From positions 1-64,000 of the forward strand of contig NZ_JHVI01000008.1 of the NCBI RefSeq assembly GCF_000620065.1: a stretch of DNA of 64,000 nt. Reading direction: 5' to 3'. Shown here piece by piece: positions 63,864 to 64,000 of the stretch; position 1 is the first letter of the stretch; the number at the start of each line of letters is the position of its first letter. Under the pieces are notes generated by a model. It worked only from the letters and a program-made list of their open reading frames with translations. It did no database searches and was not told the origin of the DNA. Source of the DNA: Meiothermus cerbereus DSM 11376 (GTDB lineage Bacteria; Deinococcota; Deinococci; Deinococcales; Thermaceae). The position numbers and the translations under genes are program-made.

Positions 63864-63869
63864 TAGCAT
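63864..63869 (+). promoter_or_regulatory. -10 box TAGCAT of the last gene (leaderless)
   Basis: TAGCAT ends 6 bases before the GTG at 63876. Confidence 0.5.
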
Positions 63870-63875
63870 AGAAGG

Positions 63876-64000
63876 GTGCCGGTTCTCAAGGTTTCCGCTG
63901 CCGACCAGTACCTCATAGCTACCGGCGATACGTCGTTGCTCGAGGTTTGGGAGGCCCTTCCCGATGGGCTTTTTCCGCCATTTCCTCCGGTCGAACTACC
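63876..64000 (+). CDS. Start of an unknown gene (runs off the window)
   Basis: A GTG at 63876 opens a frame without stop to the window end (41 codons), starting [20 protein letters not shown] and containing [10 protein letters not shown]. The family is not recognised from this piece. The start rests on the TANNNT box 6 bases upstream. Confidence 0.5.
   Translation, partial: MPVLKVSAADQYLIATGDTSLLEVWEALPDGLFPPFPPVEL

Overview
The window is about 60% G+C and very probably comes from Meiothermus or a close relative in the Thermaceae. Four things point there: a caa3-type cytochrome oxidase with fused subunits, an aqualysin-like protease with both aqualysin disulfides, pilin clusters with ComZ/PilX-like giant pilins, and a striking excess of the hexamer CTCGAG. 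The genus is an inference from family knowledge; no search was run. Most single genes have a TANNNT -10 box 5 to 10 bases before the start codon, so their mRNAs should be leaderless. Shine-Dalgarno sequences are mainly seen inside operons.

Region 1 (1-13222) begins inside an IS630-like transposase that has cut the first pilin gene. It then carries three successive sets of minor-pilin genes. Each set has one GspH/FimT-like, one GspI/PilV-like, one GspJ/PilW-like and one very large GspK/PilX/ComZ-like protein. A histidine kinase gene lies between sets 1 and 2, and a LuxR-type response regulator gene between sets 2 and 3. The large protein of set 3 carries a CxxCH motif.

Region 2 (13219-29387) is mostly housekeeping. 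It holds lepA, a MazEF-like pair with a broken antitoxin, an amino-acid binding protein, a cold-shock gene with a long leader, the fabH-fabD-fabG-acpP operon, rpmF, a SAM hydroxide adenosyltransferase, two TPR proteins, a NYN-domain protein, queA, cysE, grpB-like, yebC and fabF.

Region 3 (29584-50793) is mixed. It includes a tandem pair of S41-like proteins, ccdA with a CcmA-like ATPase, a PAS histidine kinase, an ABC ATPase next to thiamine pyrophosphokinase, an M28 peptidase, fhs, a threonine dehydratase, mtaB, a HIT protein, a bifunctional nuclease, two tandem phosphoribosyltransferases, a mutase large subunit, spoIID and recO. Two copies of a MITE-like palindromic repeat lie at 35178-35329 and 50939-51065, in opposite orientation.

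Region 4 (51215-64000) holds the heme A and caa3 oxidase genes (ctaA, ctaB, coxB, fused coxA/C), tRNA-Lys, tRNA-Glu and tRNA-Val, an aqualysin-like protease, a DUF4384 protein, a Rieske oxygenase behind a probable attenuator, a small beta-barrel-like protein, a type-B carboxylesterase, and the start of an unknown gene. I saw no rRNA, CRISPR array or replication origin.
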